DNA of 64,000 nucleotides from Lacrimispora xylanisolvens (GCF_002934545.1 NZ_PTJA01000008.1:186001-250000), one strand, 5' to 3'; counted from the first letter of the stretch, positions 18,053-26,718 are shown. Notes: generated from the sequence alone by a model not told the origin. Translations and numbers: made by a program.

Positions 18053-18901
18053 TTAACCTTTTACCCCGCCTGCTGCAATTCCATCTACAAAAGAATTCTG
18101 AGCAATAAAAAATACTGCTAATGACGGAATAATCGCTATCAGCGACATTGCCAGAACCCGATTCCATTCAAATCCCACATCTGCATCCATTGACATACGC
18201 AGGAAAATGGAAACCGGATATTTTGCTACTGTATTGACATAAATCAGCGGCCCCATAAAGTCATTGGAAGCCCACATGAACTGAAACAAAGCGCAGGATA
18301 CAATGGAAGGCTTCAGCATTGGTACAATTACATACCACAGTGTCTGTATTACATTGCAGCCGTCTATTTTCGCCGCCTCTTCCAGTTCTTTCGGAATCCC
18401 TCTGAGAAACTGGATCAGCATATATACAAAATAGGTGTCCCCTGCAAATAGCGAGGGAATAATCAGGGGCAGATAAGAATCCAGCCATCCAATTTGGTTA
18501 AACAATATATACTGCGGAACATTAAGTACAACCTGAGGTAAAAATAACGTAGATAATAGCACTGCAAAGGAAAACTTTTTACCGATAAATTGAAACCTCG
18601 CAAAACCGTATGCTGTAAAAACTGCTGAAAATACAGTAACGGCAACTTTAGGAAGAACAAATCTATAAGTGTTCCACATAAAAAATAGCAGAGTCATTCC
18701 TTCATAGCCCTTAAAGCCTCGTACATACCCCTCCACAGTAGGCGATTTTGGAATAAATCCTATACTTGAGAAGATCTCTGCATTGGTTTTAAATGAAGCA
18801 CCCACCATCCAGATTAATGGATAAACCATTACAGTACCTACTAATATCAGGATCAGGTATCGAAGAAATGTGTTAATTCTGTCTCTCTTTTCTCTTGTCA
18901 T
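18053..18901 (-). CDS. carbohydrate ABC transporter permease (MalG family)
   Basis: 282 residues, six predicted membrane segments. The cytoplasmic EAA loop reads PKELEEAAKIDGCNVIQTLWYVIVPMLKP, with the usual EAA---G spacing that contacts the ATPase. The C-terminal sequence FVDGIAAGGVKG is typical of MalG-type permeases. It lies 6 bases after the partner permease and 28 bases before the binding-protein gene. Confidence 0.93.
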   Translation of the reverse strand: MTREKRDRINTFLRYLILILVGTVMVYPLIWMVGASFKTNAEIFSSIGFIPKSPTVEGYVRGFKGYEGMTLLFFMWNTYRFVLPKVAVTVFSAVFTAYGFARFQFIGKKFSFAVLLSTLFLPQVVLNVPQYILFNQIGWLDSYLPLIIPSLFAGDTYFVYMLIQFLRGIPKELEEAAKIDGCNVIQTLWYVIVPMLKPSIVSCALFQFMWASNDFMGPLIYVNTVAKYPVSIFLRMSMDADVGFEWNRVLAMSLIAIIPSLAVFFIAQNSFVDGIAAGGVKG

Positions 18902-18906
18902 TATTC

Positions 18907-19839
18907 TTACCTCCCATCCTCATCGCTGTAATATACCCAGTACTTCTGACTGACAAAAGCAATTATAGTGAATGTGGTGATAATTAAAAACAGCAGCCAT
19001 GCAATGGCGCTTGCCATTCCCATTTCATAGCTTTTAAACGCATTATTGTAAACCAGCAGAGATACCAGAGTCGTGGACCGAAGAGGACCTCCTCTTGTTA
19101 TAATAAACGGACCGTTAAATTCCTGAAATTTGTGACAAAGCTGTGTTACAAAATTATAAAATATTACCGGCGTGATAAGAGGTACTGTAATATTAAAAAA
19201 CTGTCTCCATTTTCCAGCTCCATCAATAGACGCCGCCTCATACAGATCCGCAGACACCCCTTTTAGTGCAGCCAGAAAAATGACCATTGGAGAGCCAAAC
19301 TGCCAGATACGCAGAAGCACAATAACAAAAAATGCGCCCCTGGTGTCTCCAAGCCAGTTAAAAGGTTCCACTCCTAATTTTGCAGATATCATATTGATCA
19401 GACCTTCCGTCTTAAAGAGAAATCTCCATAAGACTGCAATGGATACGGAACCGCCTAAAATAGAGGGTATGTAATAAGCAGTTCTGAAAAAATTGACTCC
19501 TCTTATTTTAAAATTCAAAATGTATGCGATAAACAAGGCGAAAGAAAGTTCCAGCGGAACTGTTAAAAACGCATACTTAAATGTCTGTCCAAACGCAGTC
19601 ATGGTCAGCTTATCCTGAAGTATCGCCTTATAATTTTCCAGTCCCACGAATGCAGCTGTCCGAAACAGATTGTATTCATGAAAGCTGTAAATAAACGATG
19701 CCATAAACGGATAAAATTTAAAGATGGCAAAACCAATCCACCAGGGCAGTATAAATAAAAAACCAAAGTTCTTTTTTATAAAATCCCTGGGATTTTTATA
19801 TTTTGATACCCGGAGATTTCTTCTGTTATTTTTTTCCAA
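18907..19839 (-). CDS. sugar ABC transporter permease (MalF family)
   Basis: 310 residues, six membrane segments; partner of the 18053 permease. The EAA loop is ADLYEAASIDGAGKWRQFFNITVPLITP. The open frame extends far upstream to 20043 through the enolase-family gene, but the proper start is most likely the TTG at 19839: GGAGGG lies 6 bases before it and it begins just before the conserved NPRDFIKKNFGFLFILP region. Starting here leaves a 25-base gap to the previous gene. Confidence 0.9.
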   Translation of the reverse strand: MEKNNRRNLRVSKYKNPRDFIKKNFGFLFILPWWIGFAIFKFYPFMASFIYSFHEYNLFRTAAFVGLENYKAILQDKLTMTAFGQTFKYAFLTVPLELSFALFIAYILNFKIRGVNFFRTAYYIPSILGGSVSIAVLWRFLFKTEGLINMISAKLGVEPFNWLGDTRGAFFVIVLLRIWQFGSPMVIFLAALKGVSADLYEAASIDGAGKWRQFFNITVPLITPVIFYNFVTQLCHKFQEFNGPFIITRGGPLRSTTLVSLLVYNNAFKSYEMGMASAIAWLLFLIITTFTIIAFVSQKYWVYYSDEDGR

Positions 19840-19864
19840 AATTGTCCCTCCCACAACCATAGTC

Positions 19865-21007
19865 TTATTCTGTATAGAATATTTTTTTACTTTCCAGAAG
19901 CCCGTCCTTTTCCAGTTTTTCAAGATCCATGCGCTGTGGATTTCCAGGCAGGTCAGGCTGACAATAAAATCTTCCGTTCTTTTCCTCCGGTTGGAACAGG
20001 GTATATTTACCCACCGGCTTGCTGATCGGCTCATGATATTCAATCATTTCATCTTCCCCATACAGGCAACCGAAAATAGCATTCAAATAAATTCTTCCTC
20101 CGGATGAGAACGTGATTCCTTTCCTTCTGGCTAAATCCCGGATCTTCAGAATATCATCGATTCGGCTCATCCGTCCTATGGAAGGCTGCAGATGATCCAC
20201 CCCTTTTTCGGCATAGGTTTCATAAGCATAATAAATTCTCATTGATTCTCCAAATGCCAGCGGCATAGAAACTCCCAACTCCTTAAGTTCTTTAATTCCA
20301 TTCATATCGTGAGCGTGTATCGGTTCTTCAAACCATGCCAGTTCATAAGGCTCCGCCAATTTTGCAAAACGATATGCTTCTTCTACATTCCAGCGCTGAT
20401 TGGCATCCACTGCAATCCCAATTTTGGAACCCACAGCTTCCCTCACCTTTCTAAGTCTGCGTATATCACGCTCCATATCCTTTCCGTCACTGCTGCCCAC
20501 CTTGAATTTCACCGTCTGATATCCCTCGTGTACATACCTGACCATATCATCTGTCAGCTCTTCGTCTTCCAGAAGCAGAGATCCGCCTCCTTTATAAGCA
20601 GCTGCCCAGTCTTTTTCAGCCCCAAGGAACCGGTGCAGGGGTTTACCGGCTCTTTGTGCAAGAATATCCAGCATCATTAGATCCAGCTGGCCCACTTCCA
20701 CCGCCTGACCACTTTGAAATCCGGAATTTCTAATTTTCCAGTAAAGAGTATCTCTCCATTGGCTGTAGGTTCTTGTCTGTCCATCCAGGATCATTGGAAG
20801 AATATTTTTTACAAAGCTTCTTCCAACACAAAGATGAGCGCAAGCCCCTTCTGAATCATAAAGCTCAATGCAACCCTGCTCAGGTGCATATTTACCCATT
20901 CCGCCAGTCCCATCCTTAAAAGGTTTTGGCAATGGAATCGGGTGAAAATTATAATAAACTGCTTTTACAAATTGAATGTTGTCTTGAAATTGAAATGTAA
21001 TATTCAT
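19865..21007 (-). CDS. enolase-superfamily enzyme (mandelate racemase/muconate lactonizing type)
   Basis: 380 residues; the superfamily abstracts an alpha-proton from a carboxylate with Mg2+ in a modified TIM barrel. Visible: the KxK base motif in VKFKVGSS, and three metal ligands in VDANQRW, WFEEPIHAHD and LAFGESM. The later catalytic region reads DHLQPSIGRM, with SSGGRIYLN near the end. This suggests an acid-sugar dehydratase or epimerase, but the exact reaction cannot be fixed; a typical His-Asp dyad is not clearly seen. First gene of the ABC importer operon, so its substrate is probably the imported sugar acid. Start at 21007 has GGAGG 5 bases upstream. Confidence 0.87.
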   Translation of the reverse strand: MNITFQFQDNIQFVKAVYYNFHPIPLPKPFKDGTGGMGKYAPEQGCIELYDSEGACAHLCVGRSFVKNILPMILDGQTRTYSQWRDTLYWKIRNSGFQSGQAVEVGQLDLMMLDILAQRAGKPLHRFLGAEKDWAAAYKGGGSLLLEDEELTDDMVRYVHEGYQTVKFKVGSSDGKDMERDIRRLRKVREAVGSKIGIAVDANQRWNVEEAYRFAKLAEPYELAWFEEPIHAHDMNGIKELKELGVSMPLAFGESMRIYYAYETYAEKGVDHLQPSIGRMSRIDDILKIRDLARRKGITFSSGGRIYLNAIFGCLYGEDEMIEYHEPISKPVGKYTLFQPEEKNGRFYCQPDLPGNPQRMDLEKLEKDGLLESKKIFYTE

Positions 21008-21045
21008 ATGCGCCTCCGTTATAACTTGCCTTGAAATTCTTATCA

Positions 21046-21076
21046 CAGTATAACGTCATCCCACTCCCCAAACAAT
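21046..21076 (-). promoter_or_regulatory. possible promoter of the enolase/ABC operon
   Basis: On the minus strand a TTGTTT box is followed after 17 bases by TATACT, about 40 bases before the enolase-family start. The -35 is poor and the -10 good, as expected for an activated promoter. Two inverted repeats lie directly upstream. Confidence 0.45.
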
Positions 21077-21093
21077 TGACACATTAACACAGA

Positions 21094-21129
21094 AAATGCA
21101 TGCGCAATTTACGTTTTGTGCATGCATTT
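21094..21129. promoter_or_regulatory. inverted repeat upstream of the enolase/ABC operon
   Basis: AAATGCATGCGCAA and TTGTGCATGCATTT, complementary at 13 of 14 positions with an 8-base spacer. Either an operator for the adjacent PrpR/PAS regulator or the terminator of that regulator's transcript (T-rich sequence follows on the minus strand). Confidence 0.5.
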
Positions 21130-21166
21130 CATATTGCTTAATATTTATTTCAAATGTAGTTAATGC

Positions 21167-21192
21167 ATTGCAAAATCATTACATTTTGCAAT
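21167..21192. promoter_or_regulatory. perfect inverted repeat ATTGCAAAAT-N6-ATTTTGCAAT
   Basis: Ten-base arms with a 6-base spacer, directly after the regulator stop and about 110 bases before the proposed operon promoter. Good candidate for the binding site of the 21204-23141 regulator. Confidence 0.55.
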
Positions 21193-21203
21193 GGAGCGCA
21201 AGA

Positions 21204-23141
21204 TTATTTTTCAATAATTTCCAATTTTTTTATTTTTCTCCATAATGTGGTTGTGCTGATATTCAGTTCTCTGGCAGTTAAGGTACGGTTCCCGTTATAC
21301 TTGTTTAGTATTGATTTAATAAGTGTGCGTTCCGGGTTTTCCGCTGTTCCCGCAGGACTCCATTGCTCCATTTTTTCCTCTTCTTCCAATGAAACCGCAT
21401 AAATACTGGTATCCCGGTGATAGAGTTCATCAAGTAAATCTCTGACATATGCCTCTGTAATGGTACGTTTCCCTACTGTCAGAATCATTCTCTCGCAGAA
21501 TGCTTCCAGCTGAATACTATTTCCCTCCCATGGGTAATTTAAAAGGACCTGTTTAACACCGGGGGCCATTACATGATACCTGGAATACTGCTCCATATAT
21601 TTTCTGGTATACAGATCCAGTAAATACTCCACATCTTCTCTTCTGTCTTTTAAATTTGGGATCTTTAAACGCAGAGATTTCAGGGTAAAATACAAATCAG
21701 ACCGAAACTTGAACTCACTGCGCAGCTGAGTCAGATTCTTTGCCGTACATGCAATAATTCTTGTATCAATCATGAGAGTATCTTCAATCCGGTTTCCCCT
21801 GATTAAGCGTTTTGTCCGAATCGCACGAATGAGATTGTACTGGGCCTGAAGAGTCAGCTTGTCTATACTTTGAATCACCAGTGTGCCGTGATTGGCTTGT
21901 GCAAGGGCTCCGGGTTCATCTTCACCCTGTCCTTCTCTTTTGCTGCCAAACAGAGTCCTCGTCTGCTGGTCCTCTGTTAATCCTGCCATATTAATTACAA
22001 TGAAGGGTCCATTCTTTCTCATGCTGTAATTATGTATTCCCTGAGTAATTGCTTCCAGCTCCGGACCCGATATCGCTTCAATCAGCATGGGGCTGGAAGA
22101 CTGAGCATATAATTTCGCCAATTCCACAATTTTATGCATATCTTTCAAATTCTTGCTGATGTCATCAAAGGTGCCATAAGCCACATATCCCCTTAAATAC
22201 TGTTCCTTCATAACGTCTTTATCATTCATATCAAGCCGCTTTAAACGGTTGCAGGAAATAATTGCACCGTCAATACGGGTTCCCACAACGATTGGCTCCA
22301 TAGAAACGACGATGGATTGATCAAGCAGCGTCAGAAATGTAGAATAGTTTTCCAGACTGCCTGTCAGAATCTGATTTAATACTGTTTCTTCAAGATCTTT
22401 TAAAAAACTGGTTACTGGTTTCCCTACACATCGCTCCGAGCTGCATCCAAGTATTTGCTCCATAGCACGATTCATTACCAGAATCTTTCCTGCCACACTG
22501 ATTTTGATAATACCATTAAATGCGCTGTCCAGAACCGTTGAAAATTGGGCATAATTATGCTGTTCAATTTCTGACATATAGTAAAGAGATTCTGCATTTT
22601 TAAGTGCCACCCGTATGGCTTCTCCGGTAGATGACATATAAAGGCCGGGGATTCCCATCTGATATGCCCCATCTAACGCTGACTGACCTCCGATAATGAT
22701 ATCCAGTCCATCCTTTCCTGCCTCTTCAATGGTATTTCGCCATTCATTGAAATCTTTTAAAATATACCGTTTTAAATCAATGTGGTATAACTGGTTAAAG
22801 TATGTTGTATCACACAGCATATCACCCCAGCCAAAAATTCCGATCCTGGGGCACTCTTTCTCCACAATGCTTTTTGCCCGGATCACCAGAAGTCCAAGTT
22901 CTTGTGCTGTCATTACAATTTCAGCTACTGCTACATTGGTATGGCGACGGATCTCCGCTGCCTGTCTGCCTCTTGCTATGATAATATTTACACCCTCTGA
23001 GATAGCCTTTTGCGCTTCTGTTACCGCTTCCTCCACCCGGATTCTTTTTACTATGGTAACATGATTGTCTTTTTCTCTCAGTATCCCCTTCGCCTGCTCA
23101 TACATCTCATCGCTTGGCACAAATAATGCAATTCCGGACAT
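21204..23141 (-). CDS. PrpR_N/PAS/degenerate AAA+/Fis-HTH transcriptional regulator
   Basis: 645 residues. Layout: PrpR N-terminal sensor (about 1-190, e.g. IIIARGRQAAEIRRHTNVAV), PAS domain (about 205-300, FNGIIKISVAGKILVMNRAM), sigma-54-activator-like AAA+ region (about 320-540) and a Fis-type HTH (NRTLTARELNISTTTLWRKIKKL). The AAA+ part is decayed: the GAFTGA loop is replaced by SKREGQGEDEPGAL, Walker A reads ISGPELEAI, and Walker B reads TLVIQSID. It probably acts without sigma-54, as a ligand-controlled regulator of the adjacent enolase/ABC operon. Starts 18 bases after the MBL gene. Confidence 0.88.
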   Translation of the reverse strand: MSGIALFVPSDEMYEQAKGILREKDNHVTIVKRIRVEEAVTEAQKAISEGVNIIIARGRQAAEIRRHTNVAVAEIVMTAQELGLLVIRAKSIVEKECPRIGIFGWGDMLCDTTYFNQLYHIDLKRYILKDFNEWRNTIEEAGKDGLDIIIGGQSALDGAYQMGIPGLYMSSTGEAIRVALKNAESLYYMSEIEQHNYAQFSTVLDSAFNGIIKISVAGKILVMNRAMEQILGCSSERCVGKPVTSFLKDLEETVLNQILTGSLENYSTFLTLLDQSIVVSMEPIVVGTRIDGAIISCNRLKRLDMNDKDVMKEQYLRGYVAYGTFDDISKNLKDMHKIVELAKLYAQSSSPMLIEAISGPELEAITQGIHNYSMRKNGPFIVINMAGLTEDQQTRTLFGSKREGQGEDEPGALAQANHGTLVIQSIDKLTLQAQYNLIRAIRTKRLIRGNRIEDTLMIDTRIIACTAKNLTQLRSEFKFRSDLYFTLKSLRLKIPNLKDRREDVEYLLDLYTRKYMEQYSRYHVMAPGVKQVLLNYPWEGNSIQLEAFCERMILTVGKRTITEAYVRDLLDELYHRDTSIYAVSLEEEEKMEQWSPAGTAENPERTLIKSILNKYNGNRTLTARELNISTTTLWRKIKKLEIIEK

Positions 23142-23159
23142 TTCAATCCACCATCTTTC

Positions 23160-24026
23160 TTACATTTCTATTAAATCAGTCCCTGCTTCCTCTTCCTCCA
23201 GCATGATCTCATACCGTTTCTTTATAGAATCCAGATAACGTTTCCACTCAGATGGATCTATAAATGGATTGGCTCCTTCCGGCTCCTGTATCATTAACTG
23301 CCGTTTCTCCACTGTACGGTTATGACCCGCGTGATTCCCCAGCATGATATCAACAGGCTCCTCATATACCCGTTCTATCCCTTTCAGAAATTCTTCCCTG
23401 CACTGCTTTCTGTCAAAGCGCTGGATAAACGTTCTGCATAAAGTATTTAGCCCTGCTCCGCCGTGCATACCTGCAGTCATCCGGACCCCATTTTCCTCAG
23501 TTTCGAAAAAGAAAGAAATTACCCCATCTGAATGTCCGGGAGTAGAAATTATCCGGATACTGGTGTTTCCAAGGGTAATAATATCTCCATCCTTCATAAT
23601 CAAATCAGGCTCAAAAGGCTTGAAATAGCTGCATCCGCAGTCACGTGTTAACACCAGCTCCGGTCTTTCACGAAACATGACTGCGTCTCCCTCTCCCAGA
23701 CAGGTTTTCGCCCCGGAAAGTTCTTTGAGAAAAGCCGTTCCTCCTATATGATCAAAGTGACCATGGGTATGGAGGATATAACGGATGTCTTTGGGATTAA
23801 ACCCTAATTCCCATATAGACTGAACCAGCATGGCCACCGTTGTTGGATAGGTGGTATCAACGAGTATCAACCCTTCTCCTGTATCAATCAAATGGGAGCC
23901 AACACTTTTATTACCTGTGTAATACAGGTTTCCATATATCCGAAATGGTTTCACACGATATTTTTCCGGGTACATATAGAAATCTTCTCTGGTTTTAACA
24001 TTAAATTCATATTTAGACACTAGCAT
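23160..24026 (-). CDS. MBL-fold metallo-hydrolase
   Basis: 288 residues with the metallo-beta-lactamase signature HTHGHFDHIGG and further metal ligands in TPGHSDGVISFF (His) and LGNHAGHN (His). The fold hydrolyses lactones, thioesters or phosphoesters at a di-metal centre. It sits upstream of the PrpR-type regulator with an 18-base gap, so it belongs to this regulon and may act on a lactone or ester of the imported sugar acid (inference). Start supported by AGGAG 8 bases upstream. Confidence 0.88.
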   Translation of the reverse strand: MLVSKYEFNVKTREDFYMYPEKYRVKPFRIYGNLYYTGNKSVGSHLIDTGEGLILVDTTYPTTVAMLVQSIWELGFNPKDIRYILHTHGHFDHIGGTAFLKELSGAKTCLGEGDAVMFRERPELVLTRDCGCSYFKPFEPDLIMKDGDIITLGNTSIRIISTPGHSDGVISFFFETEENGVRMTAGMHGGAGLNTLCRTFIQRFDRKQCREEFLKGIERVYEEPVDIMLGNHAGHNRTVEKRQLMIQEPEGANPFIDPSEWKRYLDSIKKRYEIMLEEEEAGTDLIEM

Positions 24027-24054
24027 TTAACCAACTCCTATAAAATTTGCTTTT

Positions 24055-24083
24055 ATTATCTTACAGAGAAATCCAAATTGCAA
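24055..24083 (-). promoter_or_regulatory. promoter of the MBL-regulator operon
   Basis: Minus strand TTGCAA, 17-base spacer, GATAAT, upstream of the MBL gene start at 24026. Confidence 0.5.
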
Positions 24084-24124
24084 CTCTATTTGCCACTTTT
24101 AGCAGCTTGGTCTTTTTATGTATA

Positions 24125-24170
24125 AAAAGAAGCGCTTCATAGATTTTGTATTTATAAAGCGCTTCTTTTA
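24125..24170 (-). terminator. Rho-independent terminator of dapA
   Basis: Perfect 13-base arms AAAAGAAGCGCTT / AAGCGCTTCTTTT around an 18-base loop, ending in T residues on the minus strand, 12 bases after the dapA stop. Confidence 0.8.
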
Positions 24171-24181
24171 TTTATCAGGTA

Positions 24182-25078
24182 TTAAATATGACTAAAATAA
24201 GATTCCATGATATCACTCAATTTTTCTTTATCTGCTTCTTTTAACGGAACCAGAGGCAGTCTGTATTTTTCCTCACACAGTCCCAGTATTGATAAAGCCG
24301 CTTTCACCGGTACAGGATTTACATCCATAAACATGGCATTCATAATGCGTAATAACTCTAACTGCATATCTCTGCTCTTTTTCACCTGTCCCTCAAAAAA
24401 CAACTCACACATGGTGTGCATCTCCTGGGGCATAATGTTGGCCAGGACCGAAATCACGCCCATCCCTCCAAGAGACATAATCGGTACAGTCTGATCATCA
24501 TTTCCCGAATAGAGATCCAGCCGGTCTCCGCACAGAGCCGCAACTTTTGCAATATGGGAAATATTTCCGCCAGCCTCCTTCACAGCTCTTATATTGGGAT
24601 GTTCAGAAAGCTTTAAATAAGTTTCAGGTTCAATATTGACCCCTGTACGTGTGGGAACATTGTACAAAATAATTGGAATATCCACCCGGTCTGCTATTGT
24701 ATTAAAATGCTCCACCAGTCCATGCTGGGATGTCTTGTTATAGTACGGTGTGACCAGCAAAAGCGCTGATGCTCCAAGTGATTGCGCCTTTCTGGAAAGC
24801 CTTACTGAGTTTGAGGTGGAATTGCTCCCCGTTCCCATAATCACAGGAACCCTGTGGTTTACATAATGAACCACAAATTCCAGCAGATCTGTCTTTTCCT
24901 TCTCTTCCAGTGTTGAAGATTCTCCCGTTGTTCCGTTTACAAGAATTGCATCTGTACCATTTTCCAGCTGAAATTTCAACAGCCGCTCCATAGCCACAAG
25001 GTCCAAATTCCCATGTTTATCCATGGGTGTAACAATGGCTGTAGCAGAGCCTTTAAAAATCCCATCATTCATAGACAT
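24182..25078 (-). CDS. dapA: 4-hydroxy-tetrahydrodipicolinate synthase
   Basis: 298 residues; condenses pyruvate with aspartate semialdehyde, first step of the diaminopimelate/lysine branch. Motifs: ATAIVTPM at the start, NGTTGESSTLEEKEK, VTPYYNKTSQHGLVEHF, and the Schiff-base lysine in AVKEAGGN, with YSGNDDQTVPIMSLGG. Length is normal. It is divergent from dpaA/dpaB, which use a downstream product of this pathway, so a role in spore dipicolinate supply is likely. A housekeeping dapA may exist elsewhere. Confidence 0.95.
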   Translation of the reverse strand: MSMNDGIFKGSATAIVTPMDKHGNLDLVAMERLLKFQLENGTDAILVNGTTGESSTLEEKEKTDLLEFVVHYVNHRVPVIMGTGSNSTSNSVRLSRKAQSLGASALLLVTPYYNKTSQHGLVEHFNTIADRVDIPIILYNVPTRTGVNIEPETYLKLSEHPNIRAVKEAGGNISHIAKVAALCGDRLDLYSGNDDQTVPIMSLGGMGVISVLANIMPQEMHTMCELFFEGQVKKSRDMQLELLRIMNAMFMDVNPVPVKAALSILGLCEEKYRLPLVPLKEADKEKLSDIMESYFSHI

Positions 25079-25191
25079 TCATTCCTAAAAAATAGGTTCA
25101 TACTAACAGAAATATGACAAACATTCCCAGATGGTACCATACACAAATCATTTTTTTTATCATATAAACCAGTATAAGGAGTGATGACCGT

Positions 25192-26034
25192 ATGCATAAA
25201 TTTCTTCTATTAGGCGGCGACTCAAGACAGCTTTATTTAAGCCGCATTTTAACTGAAAACGGCTTTTTTACTGTTCTTCATTCTGACGGAGACGACCCTG
25301 ACTTCTCACTGAAGGAAGCCATGGAAACCTGCAATATCATTCTCTGTCCTATCCCGTTTACCAAGGATAAAATCAGCCTGTTTTCTGCCCATGAAATGAA
25401 CGACCTTGGAATTGGCAATCTCTTAAGCCATCTTACCTCTGACCATATCCTGTTTGGAGGCAATATTCCGGCATACGTAAAAGAATATGCCAGAAAAAAT
25501 GAAATTGGCTGCTTCGACTATATGGATATGGAAGATGTCACCATAAAAAACACCATTGCAACTGCAGAAGGCGCCATTGCGGAGGCCATACGGTTAAGCC
25601 CGGGCTGTCTCCATCAGAGCAAATGCCTGATTACCGGTTTCGGAAGATGTGCCAAAACCCTGGCACTTAAGCTAAAAGGCCTCGACCTTACAATCACCAT
25701 AGCAGGAAGAAAAGCAAACCAGCTGGCTCTTGCATCAGCCATGGGGTTTGAAACGATTTTATTAAGTGATTTAGAAAAAGAAATAGGCAGATATGATTAT
25801 ATCTTCAACACCATACCAGCACTGGTCATTGATGAGAAACTTGTCTCCCTGGCCTCCCGGCAGGCAACCATTATCGATATTGCCTCCGCCCCAGGTGGTG
25901 TGGACTTTGAAGCCTGCAGGCAGCAGGGAATCCGTGCAAAGCTTAGCCTTGGCCTCCCTGGAATCTATGCTCCCGAAACCTCGGCGAAAATTCTGTATGA
26001 AGCAATTCTCACCTGTTTATCTCAAACTGTTTAG
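25192..26034 (+). CDS. dpaA: dipicolinate synthase subunit A
   Basis: 280 residues (SpoVFA). With DpaB it oxidises dihydrodipicolinate to dipicolinic acid in the mother cell during sporulation. The C-terminal half has a dinucleotide-binding Rossmann fold with CLITGFGRCAKTLALKLKG; the N-terminal LLLGGDSRQLYLSRIL is the family start. Followed by dpaB after 15 bases. Presence of dpaAB marks an endospore former using SpoVF rather than the Etf-based route of cluster I clostridia. Confidence 0.94.
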   Translation: MHKFLLLGGDSRQLYLSRILTENGFFTVLHSDGDDPDFSLKEAMETCNIILCPIPFTKDKISLFSAHEMNDLGIGNLLSHLTSDHILFGGNIPAYVKEYARKNEIGCFDYMDMEDVTIKNTIATAEGAIAEAIRLSPGCLHQSKCLITGFGRCAKTLALKLKGLDLTITIAGRKANQLALASAMGFETILLSDLEKEIGRYDYIFNTIPALVIDEKLVSLASRQATIIDIASAPGGVDFEACRQQGIRAKLSLGLPGIYAPETSAKILYEAILTCLSQTV

Positions 26035-26049
26035 GCAAAGGAGTGCATT

Positions 26050-26628
26050 ATGAAACTGGAAGGAAAGAAAGTAGGCCTGGCAATTACCGGGTCCTTTTGT
26101 ACTTTTGACAAAATAGAAGAAGAAATAAAAGTTCTTGCAGATGAAGGGGCAGATATCTATCCCATTTTCTCTTCCAACGTCCAGACCACAGACTCCCGGT
26201 TTGGCAGCACAAAAGAATATATGGAACGAATTACTGAAATAGCAGGAAATAAGCCAATACTCCGGCTGGAAGAAGCAGAGCCCATTGGGCCAAAGGGATA
26301 TTTAGATATTCTTCTGATTGCTCCCTGCACCGGCAACACACTGGCAAAGCTGGCAAACGGAATTACCGATTCACCAGTTCTTATGGCTGCAAAAGCACAT
26401 TTAAGAAATGAGAAACCTCTGGTTATCTCTCTATCCACCAATGATGCTCTTGGGATGAATTTTAAAAATATCGGCACACTCTACAATGTGAAAAATATTT
26501 ACTTTGTGCCTTTTGGCCAGGATAATCCGGTGAAAAAACCTAATTCCATGATTGCCCGAACCGAATTAATCAGTAAGACACTGGAATATGCACTGGATGG
26601 AAGGCAGATTCAGCCAGTGATTATTTAA
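26050..26628 (+). CDS. dpaB: dipicolinate synthase subunit B (flavoprotein)
   Basis: 192 residues (SpoVFB), a flavoprotein of the HFCD family: VGLAITGSFCTFDKIEEEI at the start, LLIAPCTGNTLAKLANGITDSPVLMAAKAHLRN as the flavin-binding part, and SLSTNDALGMN. Acts with DpaA in dipicolinate formation. Translationally close to dpaA and followed by a strong terminator. Confidence 0.94.
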   Translation: MKLEGKKVGLAITGSFCTFDKIEEEIKVLADEGADIYPIFSSNVQTTDSRFGSTKEYMERITEIAGNKPILRLEEAEPIGPKGYLDILLIAPCTGNTLAKLANGITDSPVLMAAKAHLRNEKPLVISLSTNDALGMNFKNIGTLYNVKNIYFVPFGQDNPVKKPNSMIARTELISKTLEYALDGRQIQPVII

Positions 26629-26638
26629 AAAGACACGT

Positions 26639-26669
26639 CCTCCCCCATTTTTATCGGGGGAGGTTTTTG
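26639..26669 (+). terminator. Rho-independent terminator of dpaAB
   Basis: CCTCCCCC / GGGGGAGG stem, 9-base loop, then TTTTT. Confidence 0.9.
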
Positions 26670-26689
26670 TATCTATTCAGTCAAATCTC

Positions 26690-26718
26690 TTGAATTTATC
26701 CGCACATCCGTTTACACT
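26690..26718 (+). promoter_or_regulatory. possible promoter of the two-component/ABC operon
   Basis: TTGAAT, 17-base spacer, TACACT, about 50 bases before the response-regulator start. Confidence 0.45.

Noticed and set aside
25079-25191. Lysine riboswitch upstream of dapA
   Set aside because: The gap is only 113 bases, shared with a divergent gene, and no multi-helix structure is visible.
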